DNA of 64,000 nt, taken from contig NZ_LWID01000001.1 of the NCBI RefSeq assembly GCF_029783845.1, positions 1,720,001 through 1,784,000 of the forward strand, in the 5' to 3' direction. The translations under genes and the position numbers were made by a program. The notes beneath the pieces were generated by a model. The model was not told the origin of the DNA and did not search any database. It saw only the letters and a list, made by a program, of their open reading frames with translations. Positions 38,719 through 53,336 of the stretch are shown in pieces. The DNA comes from Volucribacter amazonae. GTDB lineage: Bacteria > Pseudomonadota > Gammaproteobacteria > Enterobacterales > Pasteurellaceae. How positions within the stretch are numbered: the stretch's first letter is position 1; every line of letters starts with the position of its first letter.

Positions 38719-39297
38719 TTAGAAATCGTAGCGTAAACCTACTTTAACGCCGTAATTTCTTACATTTACATCATCAATTTTACCTAAATGGTTATATTCA
38801 ACACCTGCATTAAGTTTTAAATTTTGTACTAATGGATAGGTAATACCTGCCACTACGCCATAACCTAAATTGGTATTAGTATGTGAATAGTAACCATCTT
38901 GAACTGGAATTGATCCATTATCAACCCAATCATCAGTTACTTTTAAGCGGTTAATAGCTAAACGTACGCCTACATAAGGTTTTACCACTGATTGTACCGG
39001 AATATCATAAATAGCAGAAAAACCAAGACCTTGAGTTTTTAATTTAGCATTGCCTTGAACACCAGAATCATCATAAACGTCTTTAATATCACGATAATAG
39101 GTATAATCCAACGCTAAGCGGAAATCCTGTAATTGATAACCTACACTTAAACGAGGTTCAAAATGGTTTTTCTTAAAAATTGATCCTGTCGTTTTCGTTG
39201 TTGAATAACCTAAATCACCCTGTACATATACATTTGCTAATACCGAAGGGGCAGCTAATGTGGTTGCTAATGCGACTGTAAGTAATGTCTTTTTCAT
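38719..39297 (-). CDS. Opacity-type outer-membrane beta-barrel protein
   Basis: I start it at ATG 39297, preceded by AAGGAG at 9 bases, rather than at an upstream frame extension with no ribosome site. The 192-residue product has a signal peptide (MKKTLLTVALATTLAAPSVL, cleaved after AN or LA), then alternating strands typical of an eight-stranded barrel of the OmpA/Opa porin type. It ends in RYDF, whose terminal phenylalanine is the BAM recognition signal. YVQGDLGYSTTKTTGS and VKPYVGVRLAINRLKV are strand-like. It is probably surface-exposed; any adhesion role is inferred. Confidence 0.85.
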   Translation of the reverse strand: MKKTLLTVALATTLAAPSVLANVYVQGDLGYSTTKTTGSIFKKNHFEPRLSVGYQLQDFRLALDYTYYRDIKDVYDDSGVQGNAKLKTQGLGFSAIYDIPVQSVVKPYVGVRLAINRLKVTDDWVDNGSIPVQDGYYSHTNTNLGYGVVAGITYPLVQNLKLNAGVEYNHLGKIDDVNVRNYGVKVGLRYDF

Positions 39298-39363
39298 TAT
39301 GAAACTCCTTAAAATAATTAAATGCTGTAAGCGATATAAAAATCGCAAGCTGAGAGTAACATA

Positions 39364-39864
39364 TTAGCCGACAAAATCCAATGCACCTTTACATTTTCTA
39401 CAATAATACACCGCCCCATTACGTTGAATATTATTATGACGGCGTAATGACAACGGATATTGCTGACAAGCACATTGATATAAAAAGGTTTTGCCCTGCA
39501 CATTACTTACATCAAATTGATGACAAGTTGTGGCGGGACAATGGAAAATTTCTTGCATCACAAATTGCCATTGCGCCCCATGAGGTTTAACCAAACCAAA
39601 TTGTTGATAAACAATTAAATGAGCAATCTCGTGGGGAACAGTTTGGTGAATAAAGGCTTGTTGGTTTTCCAATAATAAAGTGCGGTTCAAGTTAATTTTA
39701 TTTTGTTGCAAATAAGCGACACCCGCTTTTAAACCGCGTAACTTATATTCAATTTGGGGAAAGGCAAAATGCCGTTGAAAATATTGTTCCGCTTGTTGCA
39801 AACAATGTTTTACTTGGCGTATCACTTGTAAATTAATATGACGAAATAATTGCTGTTGTTGCAT
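39364..39864 (-). CDS. sprT: SprT-family zinc metalloprotease
   Basis: The 166-residue protein has the HExxH zinc site in [15 protein letters not shown] (about residues 78-92), the SprT-specific [12 protein letters not shown], and a C-terminal zinc ribbon built from cysteine pairs (YQCAC ... YYCRKCKG). It is related to the eukaryotic DNA-protein crosslink protease SPRTN; its bacterial role is unproven. It lies 56 bases downstream of metK, the same neighbourhood as in E. coli. An uptake word is at 39678-39686. Confidence 0.92.
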   Translation of the reverse strand: MQQQQLFRHINLQVIRQVKHCLQQAEQYFQRHFAFPQIEYKLRGLKAGVAYLQQNKINLNRTLLLENQQAFIHQTVPHEIAHLIVYQQFGLVKPHGAQWQFVMQEIFHCPATTCHQFDVSNVQGKTFLYQCACQQYPLSLRRHNNIQRNGAVYYCRKCKGALDFVG

Positions 39865-39920
39865 AGCATAGTAAGGATTATTAAGGGAATGAACATTCCC
39901 TTAATTAATATGTAATATGA

Positions 39921-41075
39921 TTATTTCACTCCTGCGGCTTGTTTTAATTCGTCCACACGATCTAATTGCTCCCAAGGGAAATGCTCTCGCCCAAAATGCC
40001 CATAAGAAGCGGTTTCACGATAAATTGGGCGAATTAAATCTAACATTTTAATTAACCCATAAGGACGCAAATCAAAATGCTCACGCACTAATTGAACTAA
40101 TAAGGCTTCACTCACTTTCGCTGTGCCAAAGGTTTCCAACATAATGGAAGTAGGTTCAGCCACGCCAATGGCATAAGAAAGTTGAATTTCACAACGATCC
40201 GCTAATCCTGCGGCGACAATGTTTTTCGCCACATAACGAGCAGCATAAGCCGCACTGCGGTCAACTTTAGACGGATCTTTACCAGAAAATGCACCGCCAC
40301 CATGACGAGCTGCACCACCATAGGTATCCACAATAATCTTACGTCCTGTTAAACCGCAATCCCCCATTGGACCGCCAATCACAAAACGCCCTGTTGGATT
40401 AATAAAGTACTTGGTTTTGGCAGTGAGCCATTGAGCAGGCAACACAGGTTTAATAATTTCTTCCATTACCGCCTCGTGCAACGCTTTTTGCTCAATATTA
40501 TCCGCATGTTGAGTAGAAAGCACAATCGCATCAATGCCTACAATTTGATTATTTTCATATTGCAAAGTCACTTGGCTTTTCGCATCGGGACGTAACCAAG
40601 GCAAAGTACCATTTTTACGCACCAAAGCCTGACGCTCCATTAAACGGTGTGCATAAGTAATCGCCGCTGGCATAAAGACTTCCGTTTCATTGGTGGCATA
40701 ACCGAACATAATGCCCTGATCGCCCGCCCCTTGATCAAGCGGATTTTCACGATCTACCCCTTGATTAATATCCGAAGATTGTTTACCAATGGCATTCAAT
40801 ACCGCACAAGAATGTCCATCAAAGCCCATATCCGAGCTGGTATAACCAATATCACAAATCACTTGGCGAGCAATATTTTCTACATCAACCCAAGCAGAAG
40901 TGGTAATCTCACCGCCCACTAATGCCATACCTGTTTTGACATAGGTTTCACAAGCAACACGTGCTTTAGGATCTTGTTTAAGAATTTCGTCTAATACCGC
41001 ATCAGAAATCTGATCGGCAATTTTATCTGGGTGTCCTTCTGATACGGATTCAGAAGTAAATAAATGACTTGCCAT
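39921..41075 (-). CDS. metK: S-adenosylmethionine synthase
   Basis: MetK makes SAM from methionine and ATP. The 384-residue protein carries [17 protein letters not shown], the nucleotide-site [12 protein letters not shown], the phosphate loop [19 protein letters not shown], and the C-terminal domain ending in [10 protein letters not shown]. All the motifs are complete. It provides the methyl donor whose by-products are recycled through mtnN (57.4 kb). Confidence 0.97.
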   Translation of the reverse strand: MASHLFTSESVSEGHPDKIADQISDAVLDEILKQDPKARVACETYVKTGMALVGGEITTSAWVDVENIARQVICDIGYTSSDMGFDGHSCAVLNAIGKQSSDINQGVDRENPLDQGAGDQGIMFGYATNETEVFMPAAITYAHRLMERQALVRKNGTLPWLRPDAKSQVTLQYENNQIVGIDAIVLSTQHADNIEQKALHEAVMEEIIKPVLPAQWLTAKTKYFINPTGRFVIGGPMGDCGLTGRKIIVDTYGGAARHGGGAFSGKDPSKVDRSAAYAARYVAKNIVAAGLADRCEIQLSYAIGVAEPTSIMLETFGTAKVSEALLVQLVREHFDLRPYGLIKMLDLIRPIYRETASYGHFGREHFPWEQLDRVDELKQAAGVK

Positions 41076-41280
41076 AAATGATACCTAAATGATAATTAAA
41101 TAGATGTTTAGATGTTTGGACGTCTATAATACGCTTTTTTATTGATAAATCAATTATTGGATAGAGAAATTACAATAAGTAAGCAATCACAAGCAAGATT
41201 GTTTTTTGATCGCTTTCAAATTTAATGGAGAAATGTTATATTTCTGTCAGTTTTTACTGTTATTGCTTTTATTTTTATTC

Positions 41281-43283
<2,003 letters not shown>

Positions 43284-43348
43284 TAATTTAGACCGCACTA
43301 ACTTAAATAACAGAGGGCAATCTAAATTTTAATATTCGTTAATTAGGT

Positions 43349-44352
43349 GTAATGGACAAAATAGTTGCTAATAATAATTTCCTCAAATTGTTAGCAACTC
43401 TTTTTATTTAAAAATCCTTTATAAACAAAATTTTACGCTTTCCTATGAATCCGTTGTGATTAATTAATTTCCGCTTAAGTTCATTAAATAAATCTTCTAA
43501 TTGATTTGTTGTTTTTTCAAAATTTAATTCCGTATGCTTTTCAAAGATAAATAAATATCTTTAATCATGTTTAATGCTCCTATTAATCCTTTATGTTTAT
43601 AAGGAAAATAACCTTTTTCATTGCATTTCTCTGAGCGTTCATTCAAATAATCTTGATGTTTTAAATACCAATAATGTAAACGACAAAAAATCATGCTTTT
43701 GACTTTCTTTTAATGTTTTCTTAAGTCATTTCCAGCTAGAGATTTATGTTTTTTCTTCACCTTCTCATCGCCATTGCCACAAGATGAAAATGACTCATTT
43801 GAATAGGCGTATTGAATATTTTTTAATAATCTACGACAGCTATGCAGGTAGTTGATTGAATAATATAGATTTTTTTTCTTAACCGATTTAGTGCTGTCCG
43901 ATAATAAATATCTTTTTTGTTTTCATAATTTGATGATAAATCGAGGCTATCCATTAACACTAACACACCAAAATCTCGTTTAAAGAAGTGGTATTCATAA
44001 TAATATTTAAATAAGTTGATGTGGGTAAAATTAAGATATTTTTCGGGGCTGTATCAATATATCTTTGAATTGTTTTAACAGAGCATTGATATTTAATTGC
44101 AAGCGCTTTACACGTCTGTTTTCATTGAGAATAACGAAACCAAATTTCAGTGGGATTTAATTTATTTTTAAAGGTAAAGGTTTTATTACAATGATAGCAT
44201 TTATAGTGTTGAATATTATTTTGAATGCCATATTTCTTAATATTCAGATTTAGGCAAAAAGGACAAGTTTTTTGTTCATTTTCAAAAAAGTGAGTTAAAG
44301 TCTTGCACTATAAGGCTTAAATCCGCTTTTTTCCCACATTTTTGTCCATTAC
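43349..44352 (-). mobile_element. Decayed insertion sequence with terminal inverted repeats
   Basis: GTAATGGACAAAA at 43349-43361 and its exact complement TTTTGTCCATTAC at 44340-44352 bound a segment of about 1 kb (a few more bases match if one mismatch is allowed). Inside is a broken transposase on the minus strand. The element fills almost all the purB-typA gap. I could not identify a target-site duplication. Confidence 0.85.
43408..44300 (-). pseudogene. Broken transposase with N-terminal zinc ribbon
   Basis: Reading the minus strand across frames gives a zinc ribbon (CPFCLNLNIKKYG ... HYKCYHCNKTF), an HTH (KQTCKALAIKYQCSVKTIQR, then YID), and FGVLVLMDS. Further on come QSTTC, TPIQMSHFHLVA, HWYLKHQDYLNERS and a C-terminal LFNELKRKL then NHNGF. 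This arrangement matches the transposases usually labelled 'IS256 family, variant Zn-binding type'. At least ten stops and several frameshifts make it non-functional. The family name is from memory of these motifs. Confidence 0.8.
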
Positions 44353-44360
44353 TCCAAAAA

Positions 44361-44390
44361 AAACGCACTTTTACAAACAAAGTGCGGTTT
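44361..44390 (-). terminator. Terminator after typA
   Basis: AAACGCACTTT and AAAGTGCGGTTT form a near-perfect stem around a short loop, one arm being a full uptake word. The complement of AAAAAAAA gives a T run on the minus strand, about 35 bases past the typA stop. Confidence 0.8.
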
Positions 44391-44424
44391 AATTTTTAGA
44401 TTATTTTTAACCTAATAAGCTAAA

Positions 44425-46269
44425 TTAAGCGTTCGCAGAACCTCGATTAGCACGTTTGCGTTCATTTTCAGTGAGTAATTTTTTACGAATACGCACGGAA
44501 GTTGGTGTAACTTCTACGAGTTCATCATCATCAATAAATTCAATAGCTTGTTCAAGAGAATGACGTACTGGTGGTACTAATACTACCGCTTCGTCTTTAC
44601 CAGAAGCACGCATATTGGTTAATTTTTTCCCTTGTAGGCAGTTTACAGTGAGATCATTAGAACGGCTATGAATACCAATAACCTGTCCTTCATAAACTTC
44701 CACACCATGCTCAATCATTAATTTACCACGATCTTGTAAACCAAATAATGCATAAGCAAGAGCTTTACCTGTGGCATTAGAAATTAATACGCCATTTTTA
44801 CGTTGTCCAATTTCGCCAGCTTTAACATCGTCATAATGACTGAAACTGGAATAAAGTAATCCTGTGCCTGAGGTCATTGTCATAAATTCGTTACGGAAAC
44901 CAATTAAGCCACGACTTGGAATAATATATTCTAAACGTGTACGCCCTTTACCGTCTGGCACCATATCTTTTACTTCGCCTTTGCGAATCCCCAAGGCTTC
45001 CATAACCGCACCTTGGTGTTGTTCTTCAATATCAATGGTTACTTGTTCAAAAGGTTCTTGTTTACGTCCATCAATTTCTTTAAAAATTACTTTAGGACGA
45101 GATACGGCTAATTCGTAACCTTCACGACGCATATTCTCAATAAGCACAGAAAGGTGTAATTCTCCACGTCCTGAAACTTTAAATTCATCAGGGTTATCGG
45201 TTTCTTCTACCCGTAATGCCACATTATGTACCAACTCTTTCTGCAGGCGTTCTAGGATTTGGCGTGATGTTACATATTTTCCTTCTTTCCCACAAAATGG
45301 CGAGGTATTTACACAGAAAAACATGGTAACTGTTGGTTCATCAACGGTTAGAGCAGGTAATGCCTCAACATGATTTACATCACAAATGGTATCAGAAATG
45401 TTGAGTTCCCCTAATCCTGTAATGGCAATAATATCGCCAGCTCGTGCAATATCTTCTTCAAAACGATCTAAGCCTAAATGTCCGAGGACTTGTCCTACTT
45501 TACCGTTACGGGTTTTGCCGTTGCTATCAATAATGGTAACCTGTTGATTAGGTTTAATCGCACCACGTTTGATGCGTCCAATTCCAATAACCCCCACATA
45601 ACTATTGTAATCAAGTTGCGAAATTTGCATTTGGAATGGGGCATCAAGTTCTACTTTTGGTGGTTCAACATATTTCACAATAGCCTCAAATAATGGGGTC
45701 ATATCTGGGGCAAGATCTTCGTGATCTAAACCTGCTACGCCATTTAATGCTGAGGCATAAATAATTGGAAAATCAAGTTGTTCATCAGTTGCACCAAGAT
45801 TAACAAATAAATCAAACACTTGATCCACTACCCAATCAGGACGTGCACCGGGACGATCCACTTTATTAATGACCACAATAGGTTTTAATCCATGGGCAAA
45901 AGCTTTTTGTGTTACGAAACGTGTTTGTGGCATTGGACCATCAAAAGCATCAACAATAAGTAATACGCTATCTACCATAGACAGCACACGCTCTACCTCG
46001 CCACCAAAGTCAGCATGCCCCGGGGTATCTACGATATTGATACGATAATCTTGCCAATTAATGGCAGTATTTTTAGCTAAAATGGTAATACCGCGCTCTT
46101 TTTCCAGATCATTGGAATCCATAACACGTTCATTTTGATCGCCATTACGGGCAGCCTCTAATGTACCTGATTGTTGTAATAATTTATCTACCAAGGTGGT
46201 TTTACCATGGTCAACGTGTGCAATAATTGCAATATTACGCAATTTATTAATGTCTAAAGTATTTTTCAT
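44425..46269 (-). CDS. typA: Ribosome-associated GTPase TypA/BipA
   Basis: The 614-residue translational GTPase has the G1 motif [15 protein letters not shown], switch [17 protein letters not shown] and NKVDRPGAR, then EF-G-like domains and the BipA-specific C-terminal domain. It aids ribosome assembly at low temperature and stress responses. It is divergent from glnA, with a 307-base gap, the same pairing as in E. coli. Confidence 0.97.
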   Translation of the reverse strand: MKNTLDINKLRNIAIIAHVDHGKTTLVDKLLQQSGTLEAARNGDQNERVMDSNDLEKERGITILAKNTAINWQDYRINIVDTPGHADFGGEVERVLSMVDSVLLIVDAFDGPMPQTRFVTQKAFAHGLKPIVVINKVDRPGARPDWVVDQVFDLFVNLGATDEQLDFPIIYASALNGVAGLDHEDLAPDMTPLFEAIVKYVEPPKVELDAPFQMQISQLDYNSYVGVIGIGRIKRGAIKPNQQVTIIDSNGKTRNGKVGQVLGHLGLDRFEEDIARAGDIIAITGLGELNISDTICDVNHVEALPALTVDEPTVTMFFCVNTSPFCGKEGKYVTSRQILERLQKELVHNVALRVEETDNPDEFKVSGRGELHLSVLIENMRREGYELAVSRPKVIFKEIDGRKQEPFEQVTIDIEEQHQGAVMEALGIRKGEVKDMVPDGKGRTRLEYIIPSRGLIGFRNEFMTMTSGTGLLYSSFSHYDDVKAGEIGQRKNGVLISNATGKALAYALFGLQDRGKLMIEHGVEVYEGQVIGIHSRSNDLTVNCLQGKKLTNMRASGKDEAVVLVPPVRHSLEQAIEFIDDDELVEVTPTSVRIRKKLLTENERKRANRGSANA

Positions 46270-46576
46270 TTAATCTATTCTTAATGGTTTAAGGAACAAT
46301 ATGCTATTAAAAAGGTTGCAGATTATACAACTTTTTCAAGGTGTGAGCTATTAAATAATATAAAAAATCATAGCATATAGGATTATAAGTTAAAAATTTT
46401 TCACAAATACAGTTGCATTTTTATATAAAAACCAAGTATTAATTAAATTCATAAATTATTTTTAAAAATATATTGATTTTGTTAGATGATATGTGTATCT
46501 TTTACCACATTGATTAAATCATTGATAAGATTAGTCATAATAAACGTTAAATTTTAATCAAAAAGAGGAAGTATCT
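46270..46576. other. typA-glnA divergent intergenic region
   Basis: The sequence is very A/T-rich and must hold the promoters of both genes. I see no NtrC-type palindrome or sigma-54 GG-N10-GC element. The strongest ribosome site is GAGGAAG 8 bases before glnA. No RNA gene is recognised. Confidence 0.5.
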
Positions 46577-47992
46577 ATGTCAAACACAGCTGTTAGTCGC
46601 GTTTTTAGTCTTATTGAAGAAAATGATATTAAATTTGTATTGTTGCGTTTTACCAATATTAAGGGTAAAGAACACGCTGTTTCTATCCCTGCCAATTTGG
46701 TTGATGAAGATTTATTTGAAGAGGGGAAAATGTTCGATGGTTCATCTGTAGAAGGTTGGAGAACCATTAATAAAGCGGATATGTTATTAATGCCGATTGC
46801 AGAAACTGCTGTTGTTGATCCTTTTGCTCAAATTCCAACATTATCCATTCGTTGTAGTATTTATGAACCAAACACCATGCAAAGCTATGATCGTGATCCT
46901 CGCTCTATTGCTACACGTGCAGAAAATTATCTAAAAAGCACAGGTATTGCCGACAGTGCGTCTTTTGGACCTGAACCAGAATTTTTCTTATTTGATGATG
47001 TGCGTTTTAGCACTGCAATGAACAAAGTCAGTTACCAAATTGATGATCAAGAAGCTGCTTGGAATACCAATACCCATTATGAAGAAGGTAACAGTGGCTA
47101 TCGTCCGTTAGTGAAGGGCGGTTATTGTGCCGTTGCACCAAATGATAGCGGACATGATATTCGTTCTGAAATGTGTTTATTATTGGCTGAAATGGGCTTA
47201 GTGATTGAAGCACACCACCACGAAGTAGCAACAGCTGGGCAAAACGAAATTGCAACTCGCTTTAATTCACTAACCTTAAAAGCCGATGAAACCCAAATTT
47301 ATAAATATGTGGTGCAAAATGTGGCAGCAGAACATGGTAAAACAGCCTGTTTTATGCCAAAACCTTTTGCTGGCGATAATGGCTCAGGTATGCACTGTAA
47401 TATGTCTTTAAGCAAAGACGGAAAAAATATCTTTATGGGCGACAAATATGCAGGTTTATCAGAAACCGCACTTTATTATATCGGTGGAATTATTAAACAT
47501 GCTAAAGCACTGAATGCTTTCACTAACCCATCAACGAACTCTTATAAACGTTTAGTACCGGGGTTTGAAGCACCTGTATTACTTGCTTATTCTGCTAGTA
47601 ACCGTTCGGCATCAATCCGTATCCCAGCGGTAACTTCGCCAAAAGCAACCCGTATTGAAGCTCGTTTCCCAGATCCATTAGCAAACCCATATTTAGCTTT
47701 CTCAGCCTTATTAATGGCGGGATTAGACGGTATCTTAAACAAAATTCACCCAGGTGAAGCAATGGATAAGAATCTTTATGATTTACCACCTGAAGAACTT
47801 AAAGACATTCCAGCAGTATCAGGTTCATTAGAAGAAGCATTAAACTCCCTTGAACAAGATTATGAATTCTTAACCCAAGGCGGAGTATTCAGCAAAGATT
47901 TCATTGATACTTATATTGAAATGAAACGTAAAGATGTGGAACGTTTAAATATGACTCCACACCCTGTTGAATTTGAAATGTATTATGCGTAG
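46577..47992 (+). CDS. glnA: Glutamine synthetase (type I)
   Basis: GlnA forms glutamine from glutamate and ammonia. The 471-residue protein shows [10 protein letters not shown], the metal-binding [11 protein letters not shown], the ATP-site [20 protein letters not shown] and the flap and arginine loop NRSASIRIP. The tyrosine in [10 protein letters not shown] corresponds to Tyr397, adenylylated by GlnE in enteric bacteria, so the regulatory site is kept. An uptake word overlaps codons at 47465-47473. Confidence 0.97.
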   Translation: MSNTAVSRVFSLIEENDIKFVLLRFTNIKGKEHAVSIPANLVDEDLFEEGKMFDGSSVEGWRTINKADMLLMPIAETAVVDPFAQIPTLSIRCSIYEPNTMQSYDRDPRSIATRAENYLKSTGIADSASFGPEPEFFLFDDVRFSTAMNKVSYQIDDQEAAWNTNTHYEEGNSGYRPLVKGGYCAVAPNDSGHDIRSEMCLLLAEMGLVIEAHHHEVATAGQNEIATRFNSLTLKADETQIYKYVVQNVAAEHGKTACFMPKPFAGDNGSGMHCNMSLSKDGKNIFMGDKYAGLSETALYYIGGIIKHAKALNAFTNPSTNSYKRLVPGFEAPVLLAYSASNRSASIRIPAVTSPKATRIEARFPDPLANPYLAFSALLMAGLDGILNKIHPGEAMDKNLYDLPPEELKDIPAVSGSLEEALNSLEQDYEFLTQGGVFSKDFIDTYIEMKRKDVERLNMTPHPVEFEMYYA

Positions 47993-48011
47993 TAACTTCA
48001 TGTTACAGTTT

Positions 48012-48036
48012 GGCGACCCTTAGGGTCGCCTTTTTT
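48012..48036 (+). terminator. Terminator after glnA
   Basis: GGCGACCCT and AGGGTCGCC form a 9-bp G+C-rich stem with a one-base loop, followed by six T. It lies 20 bases past the glnA stop. Confidence 0.95.
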
Positions 48037-48140
48037 ATAGTCATTCCACTTTAAAATGATACAGCGTTGGTACGTCTCGCCGTACTACTTGTACTGTCTT
48101 TGACGTACCGCCTTTCTCATTTTAAATTGAGGCGACTATA
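48036..48140. repeat. Full-length dispersed palindromic repeat, copy 8
   Basis: A complete copy of about 105 bases, from TATAGTCATTCCACTTTAAA to TTTAAATTGAGGCGACTATA. The core reads ACAGCGTTGGTACGTCTCGC, CGTACTACTTGTACTGTCTT, TGACGTACCGCC. It begins at the last T of the glnA terminator. Another half-end (TTATAGTTGTTTTATTTGAA) follows at 48181. Confidence 0.9.
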
Positions 48141-48221
48141 TATTTAAACGGAGGTTTTAGATTATTTTATCTTTGGGTTTTTATAGTTGTTTTATTTGAA
48201 AAAAGGTAACGATCAGAAATA

Positions 48222-48259
48222 AAAGTGCGGTCAAAAAATGAAATTTTTTACCGCACTTT
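48222..48259 (-). terminator. Uptake-sequence pair, terminator after purA
   Basis: AAAGTGCGGT and ACCGCACTTT face each other, extended by AAAAAAT/ATTTTTT. It lies about 16 bases past the minus-strand purA stop and gives T runs on both strands. Confidence 0.85.
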
Positions 48260-48274
48260 ATCTATTGATTAGAA

Positions 48275-50101
<1,827 letters not shown>

Positions 50102-50134
50102 AAAAAATGGCATAGTAATACTATGCCATTTTTA
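50102..50134. terminator. Terminator after ridA
   Basis: AAAAATGGCATAG and CTATGCCATTTTT form a 13-bp stem around a five-base loop, with T runs in both directions. It lies just past the ridA stop on the minus strand. Confidence 0.85.
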
Positions 50135-50151
50135 GCTTGTTTGTTATTTAT

Positions 50152-50544
50152 CTATGATTTTCTTACCGCAATTGCCTCAATTTCAATTCCCACATCTTTA
50201 GGTAGGCGTGCCACTTCAACACAAGAGCGAGCGGGGAAATTGGGGTGGTTGTTTTGTTGGAAAAAACGTTCATATTCGCCATTGACAGCAGTAAAATCAT
50301 TGAGATCTTTAACGAAAACGGTAGTTTTAACAATATCTGCCACAGTTAGCCCAGCTTGTTCAATAATGGCTTGAATATTTTGTAGTGATTGACGGGTTTG
50401 TGCCACAATATCCGTTGGAATTTCGCCTGTTTGTGGATTAACAGGGATTTGTCCAGAGGTCATAATTATATTGCCTAAATCTACGGCTTGTACATAAGGC
50501 CCTATGGCAGCTGGGGCTTTTTCAGTATGAATGAAGTTAGTCAT
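50152..50544 (-). CDS. ridA: 2-iminobutanoate/2-iminopropanoate deaminase RidA
   Basis: RidA destroys reactive enamine and imine intermediates from PLP enzymes such as threonine dehydratase. The 130-residue protein has IMTSGQIPVNPQTGEIP and the C-terminal RSCVEVARLPKDVGIEIEAI, with the substrate-binding arginine and cysteine of the YjgF/Rid family. It is a trimeric cytosolic protein. An uptake word lies upstream at 50590-50598. Confidence 0.96.
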   Translation of the reverse strand: MTNFIHTEKAPAAIGPYVQAVDLGNIIMTSGQIPVNPQTGEIPTDIVAQTRQSLQNIQAIIEQAGLTVADIVKTTVFVKDLNDFTAVNGEYERFFQQNNHPNFPARSCVEVARLPKDVGIEIEAIAVRKS

Positions 50545-50606
50545 ATTGTTTCCTTTTGCTTATTTGTTGAATAAAAAATCGGTATATTGACCGCACTTTT
50601 GTGGTA

Positions 50607-51224
50607 CTAAGTGATTTGAGTAAAGAAATCACGAATACCTACTAACATATTATTAATGGCTACTGCCGCAAGAATTAATCCCATTACCCGACTAATTACT
50701 GCCGCCCCTGTATTACCGATAATACGTTGAATTTTATTTGCTGCAAGCAGTAAAAAATAAGTAATTAACAAGACTAATAACATAATTATGGTGGTAAAGA
50801 TTTGATCGATAAAACTAAAACGATGATTATCCGTTAATAACACGATAGCCATCATTGCCCCGGGCGAGGCGATAGAAGGAACTGCGAGGGGGTACACAGC
50901 CAATTCGTTCAGGTTAGTGGAAAGGCGTATTTCTTGTTCAGGTTTGCTTTCGCCAAAAATCATGGTTAATGCAAAAAGCAATAATACCAATCCGCCTGCA
51001 ATTTGGAATGCGGTAAGTGGAATTTGCATCGCTTCCAATAGAGCTTGTCCTAGAATTAAGAAAAAGACTAAAATCCCTGCGGAAATAAGGATCGCATTAC
51101 GGGCGATTTTACGCCGATCTTCAAGGGGTAAACCTACGGTTTTAGCAAGATATACGGGTACGCTACCAATAGGGTCGATAACCGCCCAAAGTACCACAAA
51201 TTGAACAATAAGAGAGTCAAACAT
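50607..51224 (-). CDS. MarC-family integral membrane protein
   Basis: I start it at ATG 51224 (MFDSLIVQFVVLWAVIDPIG) because family members begin here; an extension to 51419 would overlap the divergent ABC gene. The 205-residue protein has six hydrophobic segments and the MarC motifs DPIGSVPVYL and VPSIASPGAMMAIVLL. It belongs to the YhgN/MarC/SnatA group, one member of which transports amino acids. Its function here is unknown. Confidence 0.85.
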   Translation of the reverse strand: MFDSLIVQFVVLWAVIDPIGSVPVYLAKTVGLPLEDRRKIARNAILISAGILVFFLILGQALLEAMQIPLTAFQIAGGLVLLLFALTMIFGESKPEQEIRLSTNLNELAVYPLAVPSIASPGAMMAIVLLTDNHRFSFIDQIFTTIIMLLVLLITYFLLLAANKIQRIIGNTGAAVISRVMGLILAAVAINNMLVGIRDFFTQIT

Positions 51225-51294
51225 CAATAAATCCAATAAAACTAAAAATAATGATAAGATAGGATAAATATTATAACAAAATAGTGATAGAGCA

Positions 51295-53223
51295 ATGATT
51301 TTTTTTAAGAATTTGATATTAAAGCGTGGACAAACAGAATTGTTAAACCAAGCCAATGCCAGTATTAATCCAAAACAAAAAGTTGGCTTGGTGGGCAAAA
51401 ATGGTTGTGGTAAATCCACATTATTAGCCTTGTTAAAAGGAGAGATTAGCCCTGAAGGGGGCGAGCTTGAATTGCCGACAAACTGGAAATTGGCTTGGGT
51501 AAATCAAGAAACCCCAGCGTTGTCTATTTCCGCTTTAGATTATGTGATTCAAGGAGATCGGGAATATGTTGATTTGCAACAGCAGTTAGCGATAGCTAAC
51601 CAATATAATGATGGAGAGCAAATTGCTTTGTTGCATAATAAATTAGAGATTATTGACGCTTGGACGATTGAAGCCAGAGCGGCGACTTTGTTAAATGGAT
51701 TAGGGTTTAGCCAACAACAATTAAGTTTACCTGTTAAGGCATTTTCTGGGGGCTGGCGTATGCGATTAAATTTAGCCCAAGCCTTATTGGTGCGTTCTGA
51801 TTTATTATTGCTTGATGAACCCACTAACCACCTTGATTTAGATGCGGTAGTTTGGTTAGAAAACTGGTTAGCGAATTATGCAGGAACGTTAGTGCTTATC
51901 TCTCACGATCGGGATTTTTTAGATCCTATTGTTAATAAAATTATTCATATTGAACAACAGCAATTACAGGAATACACAGGGAATTATTCTTCCTTTGAAC
52001 AGCAACGAGCCACTAAGTTAGCTCAACAAAGTGCCATGTATCGCCAACAACAGCAAAAAATTGCTCATTTACAAAGCTATATTGATCGTTTTAAAGCAAA
52101 AGCCACTAAAGCCAAACAGGCACAAAGTCGGATAAAAGCCTTACAACGTATGGAATTAATTGCACCTGCACATGTAGATAACCCTTTCCGTTTTCATTTT
52201 CAACCGCCGATTGTCTTGCCTAATCCCTTGTTAATGTTAGAACAGGTAAGTGCAGGTTATGGCACAGGCGAAAGTGCGGTACAAATTTTGAAAAAAATTA
52301 AATTGAATCTTGTACCGGGTTCAAGAATTGGTTTATTAGGCAAAAACGGGGCAGGGAAATCCACCTTGATAAAATTATTGGCTGGCGAAATACCGCCATT
52401 ATCAGGCACAATTCAACTGGCGAAAGGGGTTCAACTCGGCTATTTTGCTCAGCACCAATTAGACACCTTGCGAGCGGAAGAAAGTGCCTTATGGCATTTA
52501 CAAAAATTAGCTCCCCAACAAACAGAGCAACAATTAAGAGATTATTTAGGGGGCTTTGCTTTTCAGGGGGATAAGGTCAATCAGCCAGTGCAATCTTTTT
52601 CAGGGGGCGAAAAAGCACGCTTAGTTTTGGCATTAATTGTATGGCAACGCCCTAATTTGTTGTTATTAGATGAACCCACTAACCATTTGGATTTGGATAT
52701 GCGACAAGCCTTAACGGAAGCCCTAGTAGATTATCAAGGATCTTTAGTGGTGGTGTCGCATGATCGCCATTTGTTACGCAATACAGTGGACGAATTTTAT
52801 TTAGTTCACGATCAACAAGTGCAAGAATTTAAAGGCGATTTAGAGGATTATCAAAAATGGTTAAGCCAGTTAGCAACATTGCCTCAACAACAGCAACAAA
52901 ATGATGTGCCAGCAGAAAACAAGCCCTATACGCAGGAAAGTCGTAAAGAACAAAAACGGCGAGAGGCGGAGCTACGCCAACGTACAGCCCCACTGAAAAA
53001 GAACATCGCCCAATTAGAGCAACAAATGGAAATGCTCACAAAACAACTCAATGAACTTGAGTTACAACTGGCGGATAGTGAGTTATATGATGAAAAAAAT
53101 AAAGCAAAACTCACCGCATTTTTAGCACAACAAGTGCAAGATAAAAAACAATTAGAACAAATTGAAAGCCAATGGCTAGCAGGGCAGGAGGAGCTAGAAG
53201 GGATCATTGCCACAGAGGGATAG
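51295..53223 (+). CDS. yheS: ABC-F family ATPase YheS
   Basis: The 642-residue cytoplasmic protein has two ABC domains and no membrane segments. Walker A motifs are GLVGKNGCGKSTLLAL and GLLGKNGAGKSTLIKL. Signatures are FSGGWRMRLNLAQAL and FSGGEKARLVLALIV. Walker B (LLLLDEPTNHLDLD) appears in each domain. A basic P-site-tRNA-interaction linker lies between them (FKAKATKAKQAQSRIKALQR) and a coiled-coil tail closes it. ABC-F proteins act on stalled ribosomes; YheS is the E. coli orthologue by wording and length. An uptake word is at 52272-52280. Confidence 0.94.
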   Translation: MIFFKNLILKRGQTELLNQANASINPKQKVGLVGKNGCGKSTLLALLKGEISPEGGELELPTNWKLAWVNQETPALSISALDYVIQGDREYVDLQQQLAIANQYNDGEQIALLHNKLEIIDAWTIEARAATLLNGLGFSQQQLSLPVKAFSGGWRMRLNLAQALLVRSDLLLLDEPTNHLDLDAVVWLENWLANYAGTLVLISHDRDFLDPIVNKIIHIEQQQLQEYTGNYSSFEQQRATKLAQQSAMYRQQQQKIAHLQSYIDRFKAKATKAKQAQSRIKALQRMELIAPAHVDNPFRFHFQPPIVLPNPLLMLEQVSAGYGTGESAVQILKKIKLNLVPGSRIGLLGKNGAGKSTLIKLLAGEIPPLSGTIQLAKGVQLGYFAQHQLDTLRAEESALWHLQKLAPQQTEQQLRDYLGGFAFQGDKVNQPVQSFSGGEKARLVLALIVWQRPNLLLLDEPTNHLDLDMRQALTEALVDYQGSLVVVSHDRHLLRNTVDEFYLVHDQQVQEFKGDLEDYQKWLSQLATLPQQQQQNDVPAENKPYTQESRKEQKRREAELRQRTAPLKKNIAQLEQQMEMLTKQLNELELQLADSELYDEKNKAKLTAFLAQQVQDKKQLEQIESQWLAGQEELEGIIATEG

Positions 53224-53336
53224 CGACTGGTCTATTGAGGAGAAATTTTTCCCAGATTTAGCAGAATATGATATATTGCACAGTTTGTTTAGCAACGGAA
53301 ATGGCTATATATTAATTTAGGAAAACGTTAAGTATT

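Noticed and set aside
39298..39348. Upstream extension of the outer-membrane barrel gene
   Set aside because: The extra 17 residues lack a ribosome site and would spoil a clean signal peptide that begins at 39297.
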